DNA of 64,000 nucleotides from Ischnura elegans (taxonomy: Eukaryota > Arthropoda > Insecta > Odonata > Coenagrionidae): contig NC_060252.1 of the NCBI RefSeq assembly GCF_921293095.1, positions 8,308,001 through 8,372,000 on the forward strand, in the 5' to 3' direction. Every line of letters begins with the position of its first letter. Position 1 is the stretch's first letter. The notes under the pieces were generated by a model. It made no database searches and was not told the origin of the DNA. It saw nothing but the letters and a program-made list of their open reading frames with translations. Of the stretch, positions 26,362-36,029 are shown piece by piece. The position numbers and the translations under genes are program-made.

Positions 26362-27080
26362 AGAAGGTGATATTTTTAGTGCCATCCAACTCCAAAAACT
26401 GTGTTGTTTTTTTAAGAAAACTTTATTTAGAGACGATATTTGAAGGTGATTCATGATAGTTCATTTTGTAGACTTCAATGAATGAAAATTTAAGCTGCAA
26501 ATCTTTTTATAAATGTTGATTTCAAACAAAAATGAAATTCATCTACTCATGGTTCATCTGTTGTTCATCATATCGGCTCCTGGTTGTAATTTGATAAATT
26601 ATGATTTAAACTCTTGTAGTATTTGTTTTCTATTTTTTTCATATTTTAATATATTTTTCTCCATGTCAAATTCATTTTAAGATGTTTTTGTCATTGTAAT
26701 AGTCTTCTGTGTTTATACATAAATATTGATTTAATTATTGCTCTTTGTGTACACCATCAAATTCTTGTGCTTTGTGTTTTTAATCCCTTGTGTTCTGTTA
26801 CTTTTGTGCCCATTGGTATGTAAATTCTGAATTTAACAATGAAATTGTGAATATAATGACATTTATGTATGTAATTTAAGAATTTTGTTAGATTTTTAAG
26901 ATATGTTAATATAATTTCAGTAATTTAATAATGTTTGCATCAAGAGCACAAATAACATTTGTACAAAATATGAAAATGAAATGGAAATGTACATAATGTG
27001 TTATTCTAATGAAACATGAATGCACTATGGATATTTTTTCATTATTATAATAAAGTTCCTTTAGAAATTTCAGGTTTTAA
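26362..27080 (+). other. UBN1: ubinuclein 3' UTR and polyadenylation signal
   Basis: AT-rich, non-coding sequence after the TGA at 26359-26361. An AATAAA lies at 27049-27054 and is the likely polyadenylation signal; cleavage is probably within the next 30 bases. The extent is inferred. Confidence 0.55.
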
Positions 27081-27440
27081 ACCAGTATGTGGATTGCCTT
27101 TATCTCTGAACGTAGACATTTTCAAGCTCCCTCTAGGTGAGTAGAGCTCCCATAGAGTAATTGCCCATCGTGAGTTCATTGAACATTAGAAACTATATTC
27201 TCTATTTTTGCACGTCAAAGAAATCCATGTCATCAAATTTTTCTTTGGATTGTGGTTCTTACCATGTGTGTATTGAAAGTGCCTTTTTTATGATATCTTC
27301 ACCGCGTTGTATTCACCCGGCAGTCTTTCACGTAGAATATGTTCTACATTAATTTTCAAATGATTGCTGTGTGTCTCTGATAACAATTTTATCAGTGGTT
27401 AGGAGAATGCTAGTCATTGCTGTAGCCTTAGATAATAACC

Positions 27441-27925
27441 CTGCTAAAAATGTCTTCTATTGTTTTCAGTAGGCCTGTATGAGTTTTGAAAGAGCCTGTT
27501 GTTTTCAGTTGATCTACTGAATTCCTACTGATTTCTACTGTTCACAGTAGGTCAACTGTAACCTGACTATCCTCTTATCATTTTCTGTTAAAATTTGAGT
27601 CCAATAAATCTACTGAAACCAGTGGGAACCAGTACAGGTCACCAATTTTAACTGTTGCAAACCAGTTGGTTGAATTATTGTATTGTAGGTACTATTTAAA
27701 AACTAATTCTAGAGAACTGTTGGGATACATTAGGAAACAGTAGGCTTACTGAAACAGTAGAAGTCAGTCAATTGCAATTAGTCTGCTGAAACTAGGAGAA
27801 GTCGGTCTCAAACTATTGCACTCCTGGCATTAGAGTACAGTAGTATACATAAGGGAGCAAAAGATTACAGTGAGAGACAATAAAAAAAAAACTCCTACTG
27901 AAAACAGTAGATATTTTTGCCCATG
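27441..27925. mobile_element. MITE with repeated CTACTG/CAGTAG motifs
   Basis: Imperfect inverted ends: TGTTTTCAGTAGG on the left and CCTACTGAAAACAGTAG on the right, each next to an AAAAAT tract. The interior repeats CTACTG, CAGTAG and their variants many times in both orientations. Non-coding; the target duplication is not clear. Confidence 0.55.
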
Positions 27926-28550
27926 AATGTTTCTTTCGATTCTTTCTTCAAAGATTTGATAGTGGTGTTTGATTTTCTCCCTGGGCGGAACGGAAGTGTA
28001 TTCTTCTATTCATGTGTTGACTGTGCATCAGTCAAGCTCTGCATAACTCTTCCTGGCTTTTCTCTGTGGTCATGCATTCAACACATGACTTCAGCTTCGG
28101 CTCTTAGAGCAAGAGGAGTAATAGAGAGGAGTGGATTTTCAAGATTTCATTAAGCATTTTCTAAGAAAAAATTAAATAAGTAGAGTCAGAGCGACATATG
28201 TATTTATGCATGCCATACCATTCAAGAGTCAAAATTTTAAGAAAATCATTGAGATGGGTAAAAACATGATTGAGATATGAATTATCCCCTCACAAGTTTT
28301 TCATAAAACACTAGAACATTTGTCACCAGAACATTCTGCAGAAGATGCATTGTTGATAGAGTGTTAGCATATGAGTCACCAAAAATCTTTGTTTTGTGTC
28401 ACGCGAGATTCTTGAAATTGCAAATTTTCAGTGTAAATACATTTTACTTCATTGTATCTGATTAATTAAAAAAACAATTGGTTTAATTATTTTCTCAATT
28501 CAACCCGGTTTTCTCGCAATTCACACTGCTTCTTGTGGGAAAAAAATACT

Positions 28551-28855
28551 GATACTTGCCAGGCCTTCCCCCCACATGAGATACAGCTTGATCCCCTCTC
28601 CCCTTAACAGCTCACATAATGAATGGATGCCCCCTTATTTGTGATTGCCATACTTGTCGTATATGCCACCAAAGAAGATTTAGGTTATATAAATTTATAA
28701 ATTTGAGACTTACTTTGCCATTTACTGATATCAACCTTTTATTTTTTATGGGGGCATCCGTTAATCACATGAGGTGTTTAGGGGTAGAGGGGGTCATGTC
28801 AATTCTCTCCTAATCATGTGGGGGAGAGGGGAGGAGGGAGGTCCTGGCAAGTATC
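28551..28855. repeat. small fold-back element, GATACTTGCCAGG ends
   Basis: GATACTTGCCAGG at 28551 is inverted as CCTGGCAAGTATC at 28843-28855. The match continues inward through a pyrimidine-rich/purine-rich pair and CACATGA/TCATGTG, then a GGATGCCCCC/GGGGGCATCC pair. Half of a related sequence (GGGGGTCATGCCAA to GGAGGGAGGTCC) lies at about 39570-39622. Confidence 0.65.
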
Positions 28856-28945
28856 ACTTCATTTTTTTTCAGCAAGAAACAGTGTAAAATGTGATTCTGG
28901 ACTAAGATGTTAATAAACTTAAATACTAGGTAGTCTTTACTAATC

Positions 28946-29140
28946 TTAACCCTTTGCGGTCAGACGTTGAGGCTGACTCGACAGGCCTAGTGCTAGAATC
29001 AGATCCAACGACAAGTTTAGCTGGACATCACAAGGCACTGCGATTATACAAGGGCTCAAGGTCAAAGGGTCAATTTTGTTTCCTAAATGTTATTTTGAAA
29101 AAAAAATAATGTAATAAATTATTGGACCGCAAAGAGTTAA
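28946..29140. mobile_element. TTAA-flanked MITE, AACCCTTTGCGGTC ends
   Basis: TTAACCCTTTGCGGTC on the left is inverted as GACCGCAAAGAGTTAA on the right, giving about 187 bp between TTAA copies, as in non-autonomous piggyBac-type elements. It ends only 11 bases before the TTAA of the full piggyBac. Confidence 0.65.
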
Positions 29141-29910
29141 ATAAAAATAATTAACACGTTCACCCCGGCTCACCTTTTCTGATGCAGGCCCTGGGGGTGG
29201 CTAGGTACCAGTAATAGAGCGTATCGGGCGGCGGATTAATAATGAAAAGTTTTATTTTCCATTATATATATAATATTCCTTTTTCTAATTTACTGTTTTC
29301 ATATACCTAGTTATATAGTATTTATGTTTATTTATATACTTATAATACCTTATTTATTACGCATCAACTGTGAATACACAAAGCTCTTAGATCGAAATTT
29401 GGAGCATTAGTTTTTGCCATCGGGCGGCGTGACCCACCGGTGGGTCACATTAGTTTCCGCCACCAGACGGTGTGACCCGGCCGTGGGTACGTCGAGCATT
29501 GTCATGTTTTTTCAATCAATGCTATTTTGAGAGGGCTCGAAAACTCAAATCCCTACTGAGACTATCAAGCCATGATAATTTTTATGCTTCTTAGCTTTCA
29601 GACGTATACTTTGTATCCACAAGGCTTCATCGTCAAATGCTATTTCAGTCCACCCATCAAATCGGAAGGAATACAAATTGATCGTCCTGAGGTACTGTTA
29701 TATTGTCGTGAAGATAAAACGGCGAATCACAGTTCTGAGACTTTTTTTGCATCGCGATAGCAAAGTAACTAGAAAGTGTCAAAATCCAGTATCAATTACT
29801 TTTTTCTGTTCAGTCCTCTCCGCTGGTTCTCTTTTCATTGGAACTGTCGACATATTCCACACAGGGAGTCTTTTGGCAGACTGTGTCAGCATCAGGTTAT
29901 AACTCATACT

Positions 29911-30265
29911 TGTAGGATAATTCAACCCATAAGGTAAGATAGTACTTGTTATGGAATTTGCGATATTTTATATCTGAGTTGAAACTTTTCAGTTTACCGA
30001 AATATACTACCATTATTTTATAATGAACAGGTTTCTCAGGATTGCAAAGAAATTCAATCATGAGAACGCTAGAAGAATGTGGGACCAGATAATAACTGAC
30101 TGGAATGACATCTCAGTTGTAGGATAATTCAACCCTAAAGGTAAGATAGTAATTGTATAGTAATTCACGACATTGCATATCTGAGCTGAAACTCTCCGGT
30201 TTACGGAAATATACAACCATTATTTTTTATTGAACAGGTTTATGAGGACTACAGAGATATACCGT
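29911..30265 (+). repeat. 207-bp tandem duplication in piggyBac 5' region
   Basis: TGTAGGATAATTCAACCC and about 130 following bases occur twice, offset by 207 bp (donor-like AAG-GTAAGAT at 29934 and 30141). Each copy ends at an acceptor-like TGAACAG-GTTT. Each copy therefore looks like a short exon end plus a roughly 100-bp intron in the 5' UTR of the transposase gene. Confidence 0.65.
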
Positions 30266-30362
30266 TGTAATAACACTTGAAGAGGGAAGGACCGGAGTGG
30301 AGATTAGAGTAGACCGGAGTAAATTTTAGTCTAAATTGTCTTGACTTTTTTCACTTCTGACT

Positions 30363-32048
30363 GTGATTATGAAGAGGGGGTTGGATCCGGCTTGCATTAG
30401 CAAGCTTATTGATGACGATTCAGAAGACGATCTGAGCCAACCAAGTTGTTCGCGTAGGCAGGGGGCCCGTAAAAGAATACTATATTCTTCTGAATCGGAA
30501 TTGAGTAATTTCAGTTCAGAGACATCAGATTCATCTAGTGATGAAACTGAAGAAGTTCCTAACACTGAGTGGGGTCCAGTAACTACGCGTACGTCCGCAC
30601 TAGAATTACACTGCAAAGATTTAGAGCTGTCATTGTCGGCAAATAACTGTGCAAGTCCTCTTGATCTGTATAAGTTGTTTCTTACAGATGATATGCTGGA
30701 GTATATCGTAAGAGAAACTAATAGATATGCTAATGAATTTACAAACTCGCATGCTAAAAATGAAGTAGGCAATTCCCGAAAACAGCAGCAAATTTGGGTA
30801 CCGGTTACCCTCGGAGAAATGAATAAATTTATAGGTATTTTACTAATCATGGGTGTTGTTCATATTCCAGAAATTCGTCTTTATTGGTCGAATGATCCAA
30901 TGTACATGAACACACTTATAAAAAGTATTATGCATAGGGATCGCTTCCTAGCTATTCTAAGATTTTGGCACTTTTGCGATAACAGTCAAGCGCGATGTGA
31001 AGATCGTTTACATAAGATTAGCTCAATTCTTCATAAAATAAATGAGAATTTCCAAAAACATGTGAAACCTGGAAAAGAAGTAGTGATTGATGAAAGCATG
31101 GTTCCCTGGCGTGGGCGTCTTTTATTTCGCCAATATATACCGGGTAAACGACATAAATACGGCATCAAAGTGTATAAGCTTTGCCTTCCTGAAGGCTACA
31201 CTTATAATATGAGTGTATACTCAGGTAAAAGAGAATATTCATCTGAAAAGGGACATGCGCATGACATTGTAATGAAGCTCATGAATGGACTCCTGTATGA
31301 AGGTCGCATATTATATACGGACAGTTTCTACACAAGTGTTCCTCTAGCTAAAGAGCTATTAGAGAAAAATACATACCTGTGTGGAACAGTACGCTCTAAC
31401 AGAAAACATTTGCCCCAGGCCGCAAAAATCAAACAAAAAAAGGGTGAGATATTAGGTCTACAAAATTCAGATGGAATCAAATTTGTGAAGTGGACAGACA
31501 AAAGGCCTGTACTCATGTTGACAACGTGCAAAACTCATAAATGTACTTTAGTTGACGTCAGCGAGTCTGTTAGAAAACCAGATACCGTCATAAGCTACAA
31601 TGCTGCAAAGAAAGGTGTTGATATATCTTATCAAATGTCTTCATACTATACATCTTTGAGGAAGACCATAAAGTGGTATAGGAAAATTATAATTGAGCTA
31701 ATTTGCGGCACCATGCTAGTAAATGCGTGGTGCATTCATAAAAAATTAGATAACCAGAAAAAGCTGAGCATTTTACAATTTCGTGAGAACATTATTACCG
31801 CATTACTTGCCCAACCAACGATAGCTGCAACACCACCGGCCTCTAAAAAAAAAGAACATTTTCTGAAAAAGTACGAAGGTGCGACCAGAGTAATACGAAA
31901 AAGATGTAAAGAGTGCTATAATTCAATTAGTAAAAAAGATGGAAGAGAAGCAGCGATGAAGAAAACCAAAAAAGTTGTAACTTATTGCCCAGATTGTAAG
32001 AATCAACCTGCATTGTGCTTGGAATGTTTCAAAAAAATTCATAATTAA
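30363..32048 (+). CDS. piggyBac transposase
   Basis: The enzyme cuts and pastes its own element at TTAA sites in the nucleus, through hairpin intermediates and without leaving a footprint. The 561-residue frame has no stops. Order: acidic Ser-rich N-terminus (residues 1-75), DNA-binding and RNase-H-like DDE core, then a C-terminal cysteine-rich domain with CKECYN, YCPDCKNQPALCLECFKKIH (cross-brace zinc finger). Likely catalytic Asp residues are D243 in VIDESMVPW, D320 in LYTDSFYTS and D420 in KGVDISYQMSSYYTS. The family usually has a fourth conserved Asp three residues after the third (GVDxxDQ); here that position is Tyr. The start at 30363 lies 1.2 kb inside the left end, after two predicted 5' UTR introns; a second Met two codons later (MKRG) is also possible. 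Length is typical of the family. Confidence 0.92.
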   Translation: MIMKRGLDPACISKLIDDDSEDDLSQPSCSRRQGARKRILYSSESELSNFSSETSDSSSDETEEVPNTEWGPVTTRTSALELHCKDLELSLSANNCASPLDLYKLFLTDDMLEYIVRETNRYANEFTNSHAKNEVGNSRKQQQIWVPVTLGEMNKFIGILLIMGVVHIPEIRLYWSNDPMYMNTLIKSIMHRDRFLAILRFWHFCDNSQARCEDRLHKISSILHKINENFQKHVKPGKEVVIDESMVPWRGRLLFRQYIPGKRHKYGIKVYKLCLPEGYTYNMSVYSGKREYSSEKGHAHDIVMKLMNGLLYEGRILYTDSFYTSVPLAKELLEKNTYLCGTVRSNRKHLPQAAKIKQKKGEILGLQNSDGIKFVKWTDKRPVLMLTTCKTHKCTLVDVSESVRKPDTVISYNAAKKGVDISYQMSSYYTSLRKTIKWYRKIIIELICGTMLVNAWCIHKKLDNQKKLSILQFRENIITALLAQPTIAATPPASKKKEHFLKKYEGATRVIRKRCKECYNSISKKDGREAAMKKTKKVVTYCPDCKNQPALCLECFKKIHN

Positions 32049-33598
32049 TGTATTTATTTTTATACTATTAAAAATGGGATCTATATAAAGTGTAATCAAT
32101 ATAATTTTCCTCTTTTTATTACTTACCCAAAAAAGACGAATAAATACATCAATACTGAGTGAAAGTAAATTTTTCGAATAAGAGCATCGAGTTAATTAAT
32201 GCGAAAATTCATAAAAAAAGGAAATGTAATTGAAACCCTAAAAGATCTATCTGGCGGAGGACAATTCAGGATATAATACAACAGAACTGTTGCGCTGAAA
32301 AATCTCCTACAGATCTATGGAGAGTGTGACCCACGGGTGGGTCACGCCGCCCGATGGCGAAAACTGATGTGACCCACCGGTGGGTCACGCCGGCGTGAAC
32401 GTGTTAAACTACGGCGGACTCCCGATTATCCGGCTGCGGATTATCCGTGTATGATTTTCACTCTCGCTCAATTTATTCCGCAGCCTTTATAAAAAGTATC
32501 GGACGCAAAATCATCCGAATTACGGCATTAATGTTAGGATACACCGCGCTTTTATTTCCGTTAAAATCCCCTTCGTAAAACGGAAGCGATCACGCGCTAG
32601 ATGCATTCACGGGAGCACCGTGTTCCTGTTTTCCAAGCCTCACAGTGCGCGACCGCGCTCCTTGATCACGGATACACGTCGCGCAGCAGTTGCAACCCGG
32701 GCAACTTCTGCGGGACGCGACTACGTGGCATGGTGCCTGATAGTGAAGTTTCCGACGTCGAGCAGTGGTTTTAAAGCATTGGTACAAACCACTTTTCTGT
32801 ATCTGTGATCACACAGCCACGGATGTATGGTTTACGAAACCAGGCCTTACATGGAGCATTACTAATACGAATACAACCATGTTATCGCCGCTAAAAAGAT
32901 CGCGAATTGGCGAAGAAAGCTCTCATTGAGTCCGGGAAGCACTCTTAAATAGCAGAATAACTGCATTACGGTGGTCCTTATTTTTAAAGTTTTAGAATAT
33001 CTTTTTTTGGGACGCCCCCCAGTTTTGTTCCATTTGTAGAGAAAATAGTACGTGAAAATTATTTTTGTAATCAGATGCCGGGAAAACGTGCCGCATCGCA
33101 CTTAAAAGTTTTGAAATTTTGGTATTTTTGGGCGTTTTTCGGACATAAGTGAAGATTATGTCATTCTCGGGTGATTCTAACACGTTTTTGTCTTCTACAA
33201 CGACTCGTTAGACATTTGTAGAGTATCACCTCAATTTTCTTACTTTTCTGTCCTTTGGTTCCCGAGATATCGCACCGAGAGTGAGCGAGTGGTTGATGAG
33301 GGTAGGAGTGCACGAGGAGAAAGGAAGGATTAATACCTCATTAAAAATCTAGTTTTCTAGGTTGTACTAAACATCAATAGATATCCCAGAAACCGATGGG
33401 CAGAAATGAAAGATATCAAATATGCCCGATGCTGGAGAGTTGCCAACTTACACCAGGGGCTCAGGTAAGAAATTTCTAAAAATTGGACATTATTAACCAC
33501 CGCCGATCGGGCACCAAAGTCCATTTTTTCCCAAGATCTTGCGAACATTCAGGCTGAATTTAGACAGAAGCACTTATTGTTAGATTTTAGATATGGAG

Positions 33599-36018
33599 AA
33601 TAGGGTAGTTTCCTTCATCAAAGAAAACGAAAGGCATTGATTGCGATTCGTTACCCACAATTATTCTATTCATAATGTACAAATTATTTTGGTTTTAGAA
33701 ATTGCAGTTTAGACGAATGTTAATGGTCAATTTTAACCTCATTTGAAAAAGGCTAGATTGGCGCCCATGCGATTCCACTCCACGTGACGTCACGGCCTAG
33801 GGCCGTGTCCCAATCCAGAAGGGTGTACCCTGCGCCCTGTGCCCTATCCGCCCTTGGGAAATTTTCCGCACTTCGTGCTCTTTCAACCGACGCTAGCGCC
33901 AAGGAAGAAACTGGCTACTGTGTGAATCATAAACAAATGAGGTACGGTTTCCACAAATGCTGATTTTGTGCAAAATCAACCATAATAAATGTTTTTTACT
34001 GTAAAAATCGTTTCTAAATCGTCCTTATTACAGTAAGAAGATAACGATTAAATACAACATATCATGGAGCATGCATGTGCTGTTTAAGTATTAATAAGAA
34101 TAAGTTGTAAATATAAAATATTTACTTATGCCTATCACATGAAAAGAATTCTTTGGTGTAATAAAAGGCTTGCTAAAATGCCATGAAAGGTAACATCCGA
34201 CTAATTTTACAGACTATGGTGAGGTTTATCAGTAAAGACGTTAAGTTTAAATACGGCGTAAAGGGTAATATATGCAGTGATATAACATTTCACCATCCAG
34301 TACCACTACCCCAGAAACCACTCCACTTGATTGATATATTGTTAAAAGTTGATGACAAATAGTAACCTTGATCGTTAAGTAGGTTTACTCAAGTGCTACA
34401 TAACCTCGTACCACATAATCCGCATCGACATAAACTGAAGTTCAGAGGAACAAAATGAGAATACACGCTACCGAAGAATTACATGCATGATACATTTACA
34501 TTAATGAAAAGCTAGTTAAAACATACTTCTAATTCACGATTAGAGCCTTCACTCAGTATTCCATTCAATTAAGATAAATAGTTGGCTTCATACGAACTTA
34601 CGTTCAACTGAATGAAGAGATACATGATTTGGGATAATAAAAAATAACCTTCTTAAATCTCTAGCTTTTGGAATTTATATTGCTTCTGATAACAACGAAT
34701 TTGTTGACTAAATTCGACAATAAACCTAAATTTGACACTTAATCCCCTTCCTGTTCACCAAATGGATGCTCATGAACGGAAGCACTAAAAGTACCTTCAT
34801 TTACAACGTTTCTACAATAAAACCAACGAAAATTCCGAGTTTGATGAACTCATAATTGGGTGAACATTTCCACTATGGAAGCACATGATTCGGAGATGGG
34901 AATGTAAATTACGGTGAATATAATGTTTAGGTCCCACATTCATTCACATCAAGTTGTTAAATATTTATCACTTTTTGCAAAATACTTTACTCATGTAAAG
35001 TGGCTTGTAATATATGCCTGTAAGCCATAAAACAACGAGCCAACTTCACAGTATGAGAGTAATAGCACATGGCACAGAAGACGCAATTCAAAAATAGTAT
35101 CTTCATTTATTATTTGTGCAGCAAATGCGATATATTAGAAAAAACTTTAAATTACTCAACAGGATTAACTTTTTAAGATGACACGAATGTACACACCATT
35201 GCCATTACGCCAGCCATCACGGAACGGACGTTTGTCCTAATATTGAACTTTATTCCTTATAATTATTATGAAAACTTCCGTAAATTTGATTGAACAACAT
35301 TCACTTAAACAGGTATGAATAATTTTAGGTGTTTAAAACATTCTGCCGGGGTGGTGATCTCCGATCCTTTTGTATCGTCGACCGCCGAAGGGCACGTAGG
35401 TACCTTTCTCGTACCCTTCGTGCCCTACACTCCTCACGCCCTTCAAACCCTTGCACTACGCGTATTGGGACGACCCTTCCCTGACGTCACTTCCTGAGCG
35501 TGACGTCACCAAGGGCACGAAGGGTGCATAACCGTGGATTGGGACACGGCCTAGTTTCTATACGAGTAGATAGGAGTTTTACATCGTCTGAAGATTACCA
35601 ATGCATGCATGAGGCACAGAGCTCAGGGAAACTTGCCTTAATAATCGCCTATTAAAACTGGCTAAGGTCGGAAAGATTTCTTCGTTTGATAAGGTATTAA
35701 TAATCCTTATTTAAGCCAAGCACTACCAGCTAGCAGGGTACTCTGCTACCTGCTAGCATCCTGCGTCGTATCAGCGCTCAAAGCCTCGTTCCAAGGTCAC
35801 CTCACTTGCGGCAGCGGAAGCCAGAACGACGTCACACGGAAGTTTTTCGGCATTCATACTTACCCGTCGCGTTTTTGCGCGCTTGAAAATTTTCACTATT
35901 CATTTAATCGTGAAAAATAGATATCGTCATTTAAAAATCTAAAAGCGTGAAATACGTACTCCAGGAGTAATAATCTTTCGATTTAGGCAGTGAAAAAATA
36001 ATAGGAAACCACCCTATT
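33599..36018 (-). mobile_element. MITE-A copy 4, split by a nested element
   Basis: Left part 33599-33800 and right part 35552-36018, reverse orientation, with ends AATAGGGTAGTTTCC and GGAAACCACCCTATTA. Without the guest at 33801-35551 it is about 670 bp, like the 13.2-kb copy. The TGACGTCA is at 33785-33792, eight bases before the insertion point. Confidence 0.85.
33801..35551. mobile_element. nested element with GGCCGTGTCCCAATCC ends
   Basis: 1751 bp with 16-bp perfect inverted ends (GGCCGTGTCCCAATCC and GGATTGGGACACGGCC) and a TAG repeated on both sides as a 3-bp target duplication, suggestive of the PIF/Harbinger group. Subterminal zones repeat AAGGGTGT, GTGCCCT and CGAAGGG units. Two TGACGTCA sites lie at 35482-35489 and 35501-35508. 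The interior is AT-rich and non-coding. Confidence 0.75.
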
Positions 36019-36029
36019 AACTAGTGCTA

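Larger units (their letters stand above)
29151..32407 (+). mobile_element. complete piggyBac-family transposon
   Basis: TTAA at both ends (29151-29154, 32404-32407). Inverted ends are CACGTTCACCCCGGC on the left and, inverted, CACGTTCACGCCGGC on the right. Inside the ends are copies of the palindrome GTGACCCACCGGTGGGTCAC (29429-29448, 32369-32388, and one with a single change at 32326-32345) within longer subterminal inverted repeats that include GCCATCGGGCGGCGTGACCC. One open transposase frame occupies 30363-32048. An AATAAA follows at 32139-32144. All parts of an autonomous element are present. Confidence 0.92.

Noticed and set aside
30326-30850. 174-codon minus-strand frame
   Set aside because: Shadow of the piggyBac transposase N-terminus.
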